From the NCBI GenBank assembly GCA_018716975.1, contig DVJE01000009.1, positions 1-36,651 of the forward strand: a DNA stretch of 36,651 nt. Direction: 5' to 3'. Below the pieces are notes generated by a model. The model was not told where the DNA came from, searched no databases, and was given only the letters and a program-made list of their open reading frames with translations. Below are positions 14,014 to 22,298 of the stretch, piece by piece (position 1 is the first letter of the stretch; each line of letters opens with the position of its first letter). The position numbers and the translations under genes are program-made. This DNA comes from Candidatus Gallacutalibacter stercoravium (GTDB taxonomy: Bacteria; Bacillota; Clostridia; Oscillospirales; Acutalibacteraceae).

Positions 14014-15405
14014 TTGCAGCACGATGATATTTTAGATAAAATTAGCCGGGTACATTTTGTGGGCATAGGCGGCTCCGGTATGTGCCCCATGGCTGAAATA
14101 CTGCACCATGAAGGATTTGCCCTCTCGGGATCCGACACCGCCGAATCGGATACCTTAGAGCGGATCCGCGCCCTGGGTATTCCCGTATTTATGGGGCACC
14201 GGGCGGAAAACATTGCAGGCGCCCAGCTAGTAGTGTACACCGCCGCCGTTAAACAGGATAACCCCGAGCTGGTTGCTGCCCGGCAGCAGAGCATCCCCCT
14301 AATGGAACGCTCAGAAATGCTGGGGGTGCTGTCGCGCCGGTACAAAAACACGGTGGCCGTATCAGGCACACATGGTAAAACCACCACCACGGCCATGCTC
14401 ACCCAAATCTTGGTGGGCTGCGGGGCGGATCCCACCGCCATCATCGGCGGCAAACTGCCCTACATCGGGGGCAACGGCCGTGTGGGGCACACAGAAACCA
14501 TGGTGTGCGAGGCTTGCGAATATGTGGATACCTTTTTGCACCTAACACCGGCGGTTTCGATTATTCTAAACGTGGACGCCGATCACTTGGATTATTTCGG
14601 CGATCTGGAGCATATTGTCGCCTCTTTTCACCAGTTTGCCAGCCAAACCACCAAGGCCTTGATAATTAACGGAGACGACGCCAACACCCGCAAGGCTGTG
14701 CAGGGTATTTCGCTGCCGGTTATCACCTTTGGTCTGGATGAAAGCAACGACTATTATGCGGCCAACATCGCCCCCGCCGCCGGTGTGCGCGAACACTTTA
14801 CCTTGATGCACCGCGGCCACGCCCTTTGCGATATTGCCCTGAGCGTGCCCGGGCGGCACAACATTTATAACGCCCTAGCCGCCGCCGCCACGGCCCACTA
14901 TTTGGGCATGGAGCCCGGCGGCATTGCGCAAAGCCTGCACCAGTTCACCGGCGTGCACCGGCGTTTTGAGGTGCTGGGCGAATACGGCGGCATTACGGTG
15001 GCGGATGATTTCGCCCACCATCCCACCGAGCTTACAGCCACCTTGCAGGCCGCCATGGCCATGGGCTTTCACCAGGTATGGGCTGTTTTTCAGCCCCACA
15101 CCTTTTCGCGCACCTATTTATTGCTAAACGATTTCGCAAAAGCCCTCTCCATCCCCGATCACGCGGTGCTTTCTGAAATTCTGCCGGTGCGCGAAACCAA
15201 CACCTACAACATCTACGCCAAGGATCTGGCCGACAAGATTCCCGGCTGCGTTTGGTTTTCCACCTTTGACGAAATAGCGGATTATGTGGTATCCAAGGCC
15301 CAGCCAGGGGATTTGCTGCTTACCCTGGGCGGCGGCGACGTTTACAAATGCGCCCACCTGATTGTAGATAAGTTGAAAAGCCTGCACCCGAATGAGGTGC
15401 GCTAA
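14014..15405 (+). CDS. murC: UDP-N-acetylmuramate-L-alanine ligase
   Basis: 463 residues from TTG at 14014, behind GAGAAAGGA; the upstream in-frame ATG codons have no ribosome site and lie at or before the predicted transcription start. It adds L-Ala to UDP-MurNAc in the cytosol. Domain order: UDP-binding VHFVGIGGSGMCPMAEIL (about 12-29), ATP-binding VAVSGTHGKTTTTAML (about 112-127), the EACEYVDTFLHLTP segment, NVDADHLDYFG (about 187-197), central GVHRRFEVLGEY, and C-terminal FQPHTFSRT and LTLGGGDVYKCAHL. The last normally reads GAGD; GGGD is conservative. It lies divergent from dpaA and upstream of pyrE (91-base gap). Confidence 0.95.
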   Translation: MQHDDILDKISRVHFVGIGGSGMCPMAEILHHEGFALSGSDTAESDTLERIRALGIPVFMGHRAENIAGAQLVVYTAAVKQDNPELVAARQQSIPLMERSEMLGVLSRRYKNTVAVSGTHGKTTTTAMLTQILVGCGADPTAIIGGKLPYIGGNGRVGHTETMVCEACEYVDTFLHLTPAVSIILNVDADHLDYFGDLEHIVASFHQFASQTTKALIINGDDANTRKAVQGISLPVITFGLDESNDYYAANIAPAAGVREHFTLMHRGHALCDIALSVPGRHNIYNALAAAATAHYLGMEPGGIAQSLHQFTGVHRRFEVLGEYGGITVADDFAHHPTELTATLQAAMAMGFHQVWAVFQPHTFSRTYLLLNDFAKALSIPDHAVLSEILPVRETNTYNIYAKDLADKIPGCVWFSTFDEIADYVVSKAQPGDLLLTLGGGDVYKCAHLIVDKLKSLHPNEVR

Positions 15406-15496
15406 AATGCCTTTTGCCCAACAAATGGGGCTAGAAAATACCAAAAGCCAACCCGACAATAAAAAATAAATGACACAAAAAGACAGGAGGGTTCCC

Positions 15497-16150
15497 ATGA
15501 CCTACAAAGAGAAATTCATTCAGTTTATGGCCCAGTGCGGTGTGCTGACCTTTGGCGACTTTACCGCCAAAAGCGGGCGCAAAACCCCTTATTTTGTCAA
15601 CACCGGCAATTACAAAACCGGCGCGCAGCTGGCAAAGCTGGGCGAGTTTTACGCTGCTTGCATTCAAGAGCATAACCTTGCGCCCGAAACCTTGTTTGGT
15701 CCCGCGTACAAGGGCATTCCCCTTTCTGTGGCCTGCTCGGTGGCGCTGTATAACCAATACGGCAAAGAAGTAAATTACTGCTTTAACCGCAAAGAAACCA
15801 AAGATCACGGCGAGGGCGGCTTGCTGGTGGGTAAAAAGCTTTGCGACGGCGAAAAAGTGGTGGTAATTGAAGATGTAATTACCTCTGGCGCCGCTTTGCG
15901 CGAGGTGATGCCCATCATAAAATCCGCTGCTAATGTGGATATCATCGGCATGGTGATCTCGGTGGACCGTATGGAACGGGGCCAGGGCGAGCTCTCCGCT
16001 GTGCAAGAGGTATACCGCGATTTCGGCTTCCGGGTTTATCCCATCGTTACCATGGTGGATATTATTAAGGCCATCCAAGACGGCATCATCGACGGTGCCC
16101 AGTATCTGGACAAGATGCTGGAATACCGCAAGATTTACGGTGTGGAATAA
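15497..16150 (+). CDS. pyrE: Orotate phosphoribosyltransferase
   Basis: 217 residues from ATG at 15497, which has AGGAGGG eight bases upstream. It converts orotate and PRPP to orotidine monophosphate in pyrimidine synthesis. Landmarks: FTAKSGRKTPYFVNTGNY near the N-terminus, FGPAYKGIPLSVA (about 74-86), the flexible catalytic loop YCFNRKETKDHGEGG (about 94-108), and the PRPP motif KVVVIEDVITSGAALRE (about 120-136). No other pyr gene and no PyrR-type attenuator are nearby. A strong terminator follows at 16218. Confidence 0.95.
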   Translation: MTYKEKFIQFMAQCGVLTFGDFTAKSGRKTPYFVNTGNYKTGAQLAKLGEFYAACIQEHNLAPETLFGPAYKGIPLSVACSVALYNQYGKEVNYCFNRKETKDHGEGGLLVGKKLCDGEKVVVIEDVITSGAALREVMPIIKSAANVDIIGMVISVDRMERGQGELSAVQEVYRDFGFRVYPIVTMVDIIKAIQDGIIDGAQYLDKMLEYRKIYGVE

Positions 16151-16217
16151 GAAGTTCTTTGTCGCGCCTGCCCTACCGGCAATGGCGCGGCTACAAAACT
16201 GTGTTACATATCCAAAT

Positions 16218-16256
16218 ACCTGCAATACGCAAACGTGCGTGTTGCAGGTTTTCTTT
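16218..16256 (+). terminator. Terminator of pyrE
   Basis: ACCTGCAATACGC at 16218-16230 pairs with GCGTGTTGCAGGT at 16237-16249 (13 pairs, one wobble, 6-base loop), followed by TTTCTTTT. Confidence 0.85.
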
Positions 16257-16269
16257 TATATCGTATATC

Positions 16270-16387
16270 GTTTGAGCAAACAAAAACGCCGCTCTTCCGA
16301 TAAGTGGGCAAGAGCAGCCCTTACAACACAAACTTGCGCGAGAGGCGAACAACAATCGCGTTCTCGCGGCGTGTTTTTGTTCAAGCG
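16270..16387. repeat. Compound dyad of nested hairpins, unknown nature
   Basis: The outer arms (TTGA..ACAAAAAC..GCCGC near 16272-16292 and GCGGC..GTTTTTGT..TCAA near 16366-16384) are inverted with small bulges. Inside are GCTCTT/AAGAGC around 16291-16314 and a strong stem CGCGAGAG/TTCTCGCG with an inner GCG/CGC, 16338-16367. It could be a structured RNA, a terminator complex or a small palindromic repeat. Confidence 0.45.
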
Positions 16388-16506
16388 ACAACTGCGTATT
16401 ATGATGCAGGCAGCGGAACATTTTATGCCGAACCTTCGACTTGACGGTATGATGTTGTGCAAAGATGTATGAATATCTAACGCCGTTTTTCGGCAGGATT
16501 TCTCGG

Positions 16507-16534
16507 TTGACAAACACAGCGGCGGTATTATAAT
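16507..16534 (+). promoter_or_regulatory. Consensus sigma-A promoter of the marR-ABC operon
   Basis: TTGACA (16507-16512), 16-bp spacer, TATAAT (16529-16534); both boxes are perfect. Confidence 0.85.
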
Positions 16535-16562
16535 TGACTTATCAACTGTTGATTAGTCAATT
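16532..16562. promoter_or_regulatory. 31-bp operator palindrome, probably for MarR
   Basis: AATTGACTTATCAAC and GTTGATTAGTCAATT are inverted around one base, with 14 of 15 pairs matching. It begins inside the -10 box and covers the transcription start, so a bound dimer would block the promoter. Confidence 0.75.
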
Positions 16563-16583
16563 ATTATTTACTGAGGTGACGGT

Positions 16584-17036
16584 ATGCAAAGTGAACAAAG
16601 TCCTTTCCACACGCTGTTATTCCGCGCCTTCCACGCCCAGCGCAGTTATCTGCACTCCTGCCTGGGGGAATCGGGCCTGGGGGCGGGCCAGCCCAAGCTG
16701 CTGGTTTATTTAAACGATCACGGCCCTTGCAGCCAGCGGGAGCTAGCGGACTATTTTGAAATAGACCCGGCCGCCGTATCGCGCATGCTGTGCGCCATGG
16801 AAAAAGGCGGCTTCGTCGCAAGGCAAACCAACCAGGCCAGCCGGCGGAGCGACTTAATCAGCTTAACCGAAAAGGGGCGCCAATTCGCGAAACTTTGGCT
16901 GGAGCATTATCGGGAAATTGAGGAGATTATGCTACACGGTTTTACCCCCCAAGAGCGGGAACAATTTTCGCAATACCTCTTGCGGGCCTATCAAAATTAC
17001 CGCGTTTGGAAGGAGGGGCAACAATGCGGGATATAA
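16584..17036 (+). CDS. MarR-family transcriptional regulator
   Basis: 150 residues. The winged helix is clear: GPCSQRELADYFEIDPAAVSRML (about 48-70) as helix-turn-helix and GFVARQTNQASRRSDLISLT (about 77-96) as wing, with dimerisation helices at both ends. Start ATG at 16584, SD GAGGTGA. It overlaps the first ABC gene by 13 bases, so it almost certainly regulates that exporter; the 31-bp palindrome over its own promoter is the likely target. MarR proteins of this layout commonly release DNA on binding a phenolic or drug ligand. The ligand is unknown. Confidence 0.9.
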   Translation: MQSEQSPFHTLLFRAFHAQRSYLHSCLGESGLGAGQPKLLVYLNDHGPCSQRELADYFEIDPAAVSRMLCAMEKGGFVARQTNQASRRSDLISLTEKGRQFAKLWLEHYREIEEIMLHGFTPQEREQFSQYLLRAYQNYRVWKEGQQCGI

Positions 17037-18787
17037 AGCGCTTGTTGGGCTATATAGGCCCTTACCGCAAAGATATGATTCTGGGCGCGGTACTGGTGAT
17101 GGTGGAAACCTGCTTTGAACTATTCATCCCGGTGCTGATTGCCGATTTGATCGATGTTGGCGTTACCAACCGCGATATCCCCTACATTATTTCTAAGGGG
17201 ATTCAGATGGGGATATGCGCAGTGCTGGCGCTTGTTACCGGGCTGCTGTATGCGCGTTTTGCCGCGCGTTCCGCCTATGGTTGGGGAGCGCAGATCCGCT
17301 TAGCCCAGTATGAAAAGGTGCAAAAATTCGCCTTTGCCAACCTGGATCATTTTGAAACCTCTTCCTTAATCACCCGCATGACCACCGACGTAACCGTGCT
17401 GCAAAACGCCATCAACGGCGGTTTGCGGCCGCTGATACGCGGGCCGGTGATGCTGGTAATGGGTGTTGCCCTTTCGTTCTGGATGAATCCCCAATTGGCC
17501 CTGGTTTTTGTTGTGTGTGCGCCGGTGCTGGGGATTATTCTGTTTTTGATTGTGCGCAAGGTTGCCCCTATGTACGGTCAACTGCAGCGGGTGGTGGATA
17601 AGCTCAACAACGTGGTGCAGGAAGGGCTGACCGCCATACGCGCCGTAAAGGCATTTGTGCGCGGGGAATATGAAGAGGAAAAGTTTGATAAGGTTAACAC
17701 AGATCTGATGACCACCAGCCGCACCACCTTTCACTACGCGGTGCTCAACCTACCCGCTTTTCAATTGGTGATGTATACGGCCATTGTGTTAATCATGTGG
17801 TACGGCGGCAATATGATATTAAATAGCACGCTGCACGTGGGGGATCTAACCGGCTTTTTAAGCTACGTGATGCAAGTAATGAACTCGCTGATGATGATAG
17901 CCAACGTGTTCTTGTTGCTGACCCGTTCCCTGGCCAGCGCCCGGCGCATCAGCGAGGTACTGGAGGAAGACGTCACCCTTACCAACCGGCCCCAGGCCAA
18001 AAAAGAAATTGCAAACGGCAGCATAGATTTTGAAAACGTATCCTTCAAATACCGCGCGGATGCACGGGAATACGCCCTGTCGGATGTGAATCTGCACATC
18101 AAGGCGGGCCAGACCATCGGTATCCTGGGAGGCACCGGGTCTTCCAAAACAACGCTGGTGCAGCTAATCCCCCGGCTTTACGACGTGACCAAAGGCGCCG
18201 TAAAGGTAGGGGGCGTGGATGTGCGGGAATACGACCTGCAGGCGCTGCGGGACGCGGTGGGCATGATACTGCAAAAGAACGTGTTGTTCTCGGGCACCAT
18301 ACGGGAAAACCTACTGTGGGGCGATCCCAATGCCAGTGACGAAGCCTTATGGGATGCCTGCCGCGCCGCCTGTGCCGACGAATTTTTGCAAAATATGCCT
18401 AAGGGGCTAAACAGCGACCTGGGCCAGGGAGGCGCCAATGTTTCCGGTGGGCAGAAACAACGGCTGTGCATTGCCCGCGCCCTGCTTAAGCACCCAAAAA
18501 TCTTGATATTTGACGATTCCACCAGCGCCGTGGATACCGCCACCGAGGGCAAAATCCGCGCTGCTTTAGCAAAGCTTACTGACGTTACCAAAATCATCAT
18601 CGCTCAGCGGGTGACCTCTGTGATGCACACCGATCAAATTATCATTTTGGACGACGGCAAGGTGCACGCCGTAGGCACCCACAGCCAGCTGCTGGAAAGC
18701 GACCCCATTTACCAGGATATTTACCGCTCTCAGATGAAAGGAGGCGAGGACGATGGCAGCACGGCAGCTCAGTGCCAAGAAGCCTGA
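17024..18787 (+). CDS. Heterodimeric ABC exporter, subunit with degenerate ATP site
   Basis: 587 residues from ATG at 17024 (GGAGGGG upstream). Six membrane helices (about 1-310) precede a nucleotide-binding domain. Walker A reads GGTGSSKTT (about 369-377), the signature NVSGGQKQRL is canonical (about 472), Walker B ends IFDDSTSAVD (about 495) with Asp replacing the catalytic Glu, and the switch His is replaced by Gln in IIIAQRVTSV (about 527). This is the pattern of the non-catalytic half of TM287/288, BmrC/D or LmrC/D type multidrug exporters. Its intact signature would complete the catalytic site of the partner encoded next, with which it overlaps by 35 bases. Confidence 0.92.
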   Translation: MRDIKRLLGYIGPYRKDMILGAVLVMVETCFELFIPVLIADLIDVGVTNRDIPYIISKGIQMGICAVLALVTGLLYARFAARSAYGWGAQIRLAQYEKVQKFAFANLDHFETSSLITRMTTDVTVLQNAINGGLRPLIRGPVMLVMGVALSFWMNPQLALVFVVCAPVLGIILFLIVRKVAPMYGQLQRVVDKLNNVVQEGLTAIRAVKAFVRGEYEEEKFDKVNTDLMTTSRTTFHYAVLNLPAFQLVMYTAIVLIMWYGGNMILNSTLHVGDLTGFLSYVMQVMNSLMMIANVFLLLTRSLASARRISEVLEEDVTLTNRPQAKKEIANGSIDFENVSFKYRADAREYALSDVNLHIKAGQTIGILGGTGSSKTTLVQLIPRLYDVTKGAVKVGGVDVREYDLQALRDAVGMILQKNVLFSGTIRENLLWGDPNASDEALWDACRAACADEFLQNMPKGLNSDLGQGGANVSGGQKQRLCIARALLKHPKILIFDDSTSAVDTATEGKIRAALAKLTDVTKIIIAQRVTSVMHTDQIIILDDGKVHAVGTHSQLLESDPIYQDIYRSQMKGGEDDGSTAAQCQEA

Positions 18788-20597
18788 AAACATCGGCTAC
18801 ACCCTGCGGGTTCTGCTCTCTTATATGGGCAGGCATAAGTTCATGCTGCTGGCGGTGGCAGTGCTGGTGACCGTCAGCGCCTTGGCTAACCTTTTGGGCA
18901 CCTATATGATCCGGCCGGTGGTCAACAACCTGGTAAGCGGCGGCATCGGCGCGCTGATAAGCGGCGTTATCATAACCGCTGTTATCTACGGATTGGGAGC
19001 GCTTGCCGCCTATGGTTACACCCAAACCATGGTGAAGGCCGCTCAAAAGGTACTGTTTGACATCCGGCGGGATTTGTTCGCCCATCTGCAAACCTTGCCT
19101 CTGTCGTTTTTCGATACCCAACGCCACGGCGATGTGATGAGCTATTTTACCAACGATGTAGACACGATATCCGACGCATTGAACAACAGCTTTGCCATGG
19201 TGATTCAAAGCTTTATCCAAATGGTGGGCACCCTGATTATTCTATTTATACTCAATTGGCAGCTATCGCTTATCGTATTGATCTGCTATGTGGCTATGTT
19301 TTTCTATATCCGGTTCAGCGGCAAGCGCAGCAAAAAGTTTTATACCCGCCAGCAGAGCAGTTTAGGGGATTTGGACGGCTATATTGAAGAGATGGTCAAC
19401 GGGCAAAAAGTGGTAAAGGTGTTTAACCACGAGGAAGCCAACCTGGACGAATTTTGCAAAAAGAACGAAGCGCTGCGCCAGGCGGGCACTGGTGCGCAAA
19501 GCTACGCAGCCACCATGGTGCCGGCTGTGGTAAGCATTTCTTACATCAATTACGCCATTGTGGCGGTGCTGGGGGGCATTATGGCAATGCAGGGCGCCAC
19601 AGATGTGGGCAGCTTGGCCAGTTACCTGGTGTTTGTGCGCCAAGCCGCCATGCCCATTAACCAATTTACCCAGCAGAGCAACTTCCTTCTGGCGGCGTTA
19701 GCCGGCGCCGAGCGCATATTCAATGTGATGAATTTAAAGCCGGAGGTTGACGAAGGCAAGGTGGATTTGGTAAACGCCCGTGAGGAAAACGGCAAACTGG
19801 TTGCCTGCGAACACAAAACCGGGCGCTGGGCTTGGCGCAAGGCTGGCGAAACGCTTATTCCGCTGCAGGGAGACGTCCGCTTTGAAAACGTGGATTTTGG
19901 CTATGAGGACGGCCATCCGGTGCTGAAAAATATCAGCCTTTACGCCAAACCGGGGCAAAAGATCGCCTTTGTGGGCTCCACCGGGGCGGGAAAAACTACC
20001 ATCACGAACCTCATAAACCGTTTTTACGATGTGCAGGCCGGCCGGGTCATTTACGACGGCACTGATGTGCGCGAGATTCAAAAAGCGGCGCTGCGGCGCT
20101 CTTTGGGCATGGTGCTGCAAGACACCCACTTATTTACCGGCACGATTGCGGATAACATCCGTTTCGGCAAGTTAGACGCCACCGACGAAGAAATTCGCAA
20201 AGCCGCACGCATCGCCAATGCGGATTCCTTTATCCGCCGTTTGCCCCATGGATACGACACCATGGTGACCTCCGACGGGGCCAACCTCTCGCAGGGCCAA
20301 AGGCAGCTGTTGGCCATTGCCCGGGCGGCTGTGGCCGATCCTCCGGTGTTGATTCTGGACGAAGCCACCTCTTCCATTGACACCCGCACCGAGGCCCTGA
20401 TTGAAAAGGGCATGGATCAGTTGATGGAGGGACGCACGGTTTTCGTTATCGCTCACCGTCTGAGCACCGTGCGCAATGCCGACGCTATTATGGTGCTGGA
20501 ACACGGCCGCATTGTGGAGCGGGGCGATCACGCTTCGTTACTGGCGCAAAAAGGGAAATATTACCAGTTGTATACCGGGATGTTTGAGCTGACTTAA
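18753..20597 (+). CDS. Heterodimeric ABC exporter, catalytic subunit
   Basis: 614 residues; ATG at 18753 behind GAAAGGAGG inside the end of the previous gene. Six membrane helices (about 20-335) and a nucleotide-binding domain with canonical Walker A GSTGAGKTT (about 408), Walker B LILDEATSSID (Glu at about 537) and switch His in IAHRLSTV (about 568), but an altered signature LSQGQRQLL (about 512). A linker between the halves, about residues 335-380 (REENGKLVACEHKTGRWAW), is longer than in homodimers. Together with the preceding subunit it forms one active and one degenerate ATP site. Likely substrates are drugs, peptides or lipids; not determinable from sequence. Confidence 0.92.
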   Translation: MAARQLSAKKPENIGYTLRVLLSYMGRHKFMLLAVAVLVTVSALANLLGTYMIRPVVNNLVSGGIGALISGVIITAVIYGLGALAAYGYTQTMVKAAQKVLFDIRRDLFAHLQTLPLSFFDTQRHGDVMSYFTNDVDTISDALNNSFAMVIQSFIQMVGTLIILFILNWQLSLIVLICYVAMFFYIRFSGKRSKKFYTRQQSSLGDLDGYIEEMVNGQKVVKVFNHEEANLDEFCKKNEALRQAGTGAQSYAATMVPAVVSISYINYAIVAVLGGIMAMQGATDVGSLASYLVFVRQAAMPINQFTQQSNFLLAALAGAERIFNVMNLKPEVDEGKVDLVNAREENGKLVACEHKTGRWAWRKAGETLIPLQGDVRFENVDFGYEDGHPVLKNISLYAKPGQKIAFVGSTGAGKTTITNLINRFYDVQAGRVIYDGTDVREIQKAALRRSLGMVLQDTHLFTGTIADNIRFGKLDATDEEIRKAARIANADSFIRRLPHGYDTMVTSDGANLSQGQRQLLAIARAAVADPPVLILDEATSSIDTRTEALIEKGMDQLMEGRTVFVIAHRLSTVRNADAIMVLEHGRIVERGDHASLLAQKGKYYQLYTGMFELT

Positions 20598-20730
20598 AAA
20601 GCAAATGACTTCGGCGCTATCGGTTTGAAAAAGGGCGCCTTAAACCACATGCCCAGGCAACAGGTGTTGTGCTGCCTCTCCCCTCTGCCGCTGGCCCATA
20701 AACGACAGCAGCATAACAAATTATTCACAT

Positions 20731-20746
20731 TTATGGGTTACCATAA
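20731..20746. promoter_or_regulatory. Inverted repeat upstream of the first flavin reductase
   Basis: TTATGG GTTA CCATAA, perfect 6-bp arms, 46 bases before the start codon and in the expected promoter zone. Candidate operator; no dedicated regulator gene adjoins. Confidence 0.4.
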
Positions 20747-20791
20747 GATATCATTTCCAGTTATAGGTTCAAATGTTAGGAGGCTGCTACT

Positions 20792-21349
20792 ATGAGAAAA
20801 GATTTCGGTGCACAAACCTTTTTGTACCCCATGCCGGTTTTAATCATCGCCACTTACGGCGAAGATGGCACGCCCAACGCCATGAATGCCGCTTGGGGCG
20901 GCATTGCCGACACCAACAAAATTTCTATTTGCCTGAGCGCTGAGCACAAAACCGTAAAAAATATCCTGGCGCGCAAAGCCTTTACGGTTAGCATGGCCAC
21001 TGCGGCACAGGTAACGGCTGCCGATTATGTGGGCCTGGTATCCGGCAATAACGTGCCGGACAAAATCGCTCGGGCGGGCTGGCACACTGTGAAAAGCGAG
21101 CATGTAGACGCGCCGGTTATCAGCGAGCTGCCCATGAACCTGGACTGCCGTCTGGAAAGCTACGATGAGGAATCCGGCCTGCTGATCGGCGAGATTGTGA
21201 ATGTCAGCGCAGACGAAACGGTGCTCAGCGATGGAAAAATTGATCCTGCCAAGCTGTGCCCCATTACCTTTGATCCGGTGAACAACGCATATCTGCAACT
21301 AGGCCAAAAGGTGGGCACCGCCTTTCACGACGGCGCGCAGCTAAAATAA
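20792..21349 (+). CDS. Flavin reductase family protein (FMN-binding split barrel)
   Basis: 185 residues. It opens MRKDFGAQTFLYPMPVLIIA then TYGEDGTPNAMNAAWGGI, the N-terminal FMN-binding strand pair of the flavin reductase-like family, and contains KNILARKAFTVSM and the C-terminal CPITFDPVNNAYLQLGQKVGTAF typical of clostridial members. Such proteins bind FMN and either reduce free flavin with NAD(P)H or handle electrons for an unidentified partner. The start follows TTAGGAGG. It appears to be monocistronic, with its own inverted repeat upstream and a large hairpin downstream. It is only distantly similar to the second such protein at 30203. Confidence 0.85.
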   Translation: MRKDFGAQTFLYPMPVLIIATYGEDGTPNAMNAAWGGIADTNKISICLSAEHKTVKNILARKAFTVSMATAAQVTAADYVGLVSGNNVPDKIARAGWHTVKSEHVDAPVISELPMNLDCRLESYDEESGLLIGEIVNVSADETVLSDGKIDPAKLCPITFDPVNNAYLQLGQKVGTAFHDGAQLK

Positions 21350-21386
21350 TCGATCCTACGAGCAACAGAAAAGAATACCTTTCTAT

Positions 21387-21435
21387 AGCGAAGGAGCCAC
21401 AGAGCTGTTTAAAACCGCTCTGTGGCTCCTTCGCT
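21387..21435. terminator. 19-bp perfect hairpin between convergent genes
   Basis: The arms 21387-21405 and 21417-21435 (AGCGAAGGAGCCACAGAGC and its exact complement) surround an 11-base loop. There is no T run after it on either strand, so termination would be atypical; it may instead protect or process the 3' end. Confidence 0.5.
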
Positions 21436-21629
21436 GTTCCATCCGTTATCCCCTTATGAGAACTTACCAGTAAGACTACGGCCGCGGCTCATAACAAGAC
21501 GGTGCTGCGAATCCGGCAAGGAGGGTATCGTTATCCCGCATTGATTTTTCAAAGCTTTCCTGCGTACACCGTTTTGCTTAACAGGGTGTTCGCTGTGATG
21601 TTTGTAAAAATACCGCTTGTCATAAAGAT

Positions 21630-22181
21630 TTACCGCTCGGAGCTTAACAACGCATAACGACAAGTATCGCATATTCCCTGATTATTTCGATCCGCACTTC
21701 GCATCGTTCCCTCATACTTCATTCCGCATTTTTTCATAACTTTACCGGAATTGGGATTTCTGGGGTCATGCCTTGCTTCAATACGATTGGCTCCTACCTC
21801 TTCAAAGAAAAAATCCATAACCGCTTTCATTGCCTCAGACGTAATCCCCTGATGCCACCAGGCTCGTCCGATACAATACCCGATCTCAACCATCGAAATA
21901 TCCTCATTTATATGAACCGCGCTAATACTACCGATAGGTTCGTCGCCGTTCTCTTTTACAACAATTGCCCACTGATAATACTTTTCATCGGAATAGGACT
22001 TGACCCAATCTTCTATTACAGATTTACTAACGTCAATATTCGGGTGTGTGGGCCATGTTAAATATTTCGTCACCTCATCATCCGACGCCCAGTTCTTAAA
22101 CATTGCGCCGGCATCTTCGCTGACAAATTGTCTTAAAACCAGTCTTTCGGTTTCTAATCTTTGCGTTCCGCGGTGTTGCAT
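21630..22181 (-). CDS. GNAT acetyltransferase, RimJ/RimL type
   Basis: 183 residues. The start is the ATG at 22181; the ATG three codons upstream has its ribosome site too close, while AAGGA is nine bases from this one. It begins MQHRGTQRLETERLVLRQF, the usual opening of RimJ-like N-acetyltransferases, and holds the acetyl-CoA binding segment GYCIGRAWWHQGITSEAMKA (about 103-122, motif Q/RxxGxG/A) and the C-terminal NPNSGKVMKKCGMKYEGTMR. It acetylates an N-terminal or small-molecule amine; the substrate is unknown. No operon partner is visible. The gene is AT-richer than its neighbours. Confidence 0.88.
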   Translation of the reverse strand: MQHRGTQRLETERLVLRQFVSEDAGAMFKNWASDDEVTKYLTWPTHPNIDVSKSVIEDWVKSYSDEKYYQWAIVVKENGDEPIGSISAVHINEDISMVEIGYCIGRAWWHQGITSEAMKAVMDFFFEEVGANRIEARHDPRNPNSGKVMKKCGMKYEGTMRSADRNNQGICDTCRYALLSSER

Positions 22182-22298
22182 ATGCGTCATTCCTTCCGTT
22201 TTAAATCAAATTGGCTCACATAATGATTGATACCGTGCACCGATAACGAAGGAGTGAATTTTTATTTACATTACAACAGCACCTAAGGCCGTACTCGC

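Larger units (their letters stand above)
16151..16583. other. Long intergenic region between pyrE and marR
   Basis: Over 400 bases without a supported gene. It contains, in order, the pyrE terminator, a 118-base compound dyad (16270-16387), a plain stretch and the marR promoter and operator. Minus-strand open frames across the dyad lack a ribosome site and are Cys/Arg-rich, as expected of antisense to structured DNA. Confidence 0.5.

Noticed and set aside
15431-16225. Minus-strand frame (264 codons) opposite pyrE
   Set aside because: Antisense shadow; pyrE has all catalytic motifs and a strong SD.
21454-21672. Minus-strand 72-codon open frame after the GNAT gene
   Set aside because: It overlaps the end of the GNAT gene, lacks a ribosome site and has no recognisable domain; probably chance or debris.
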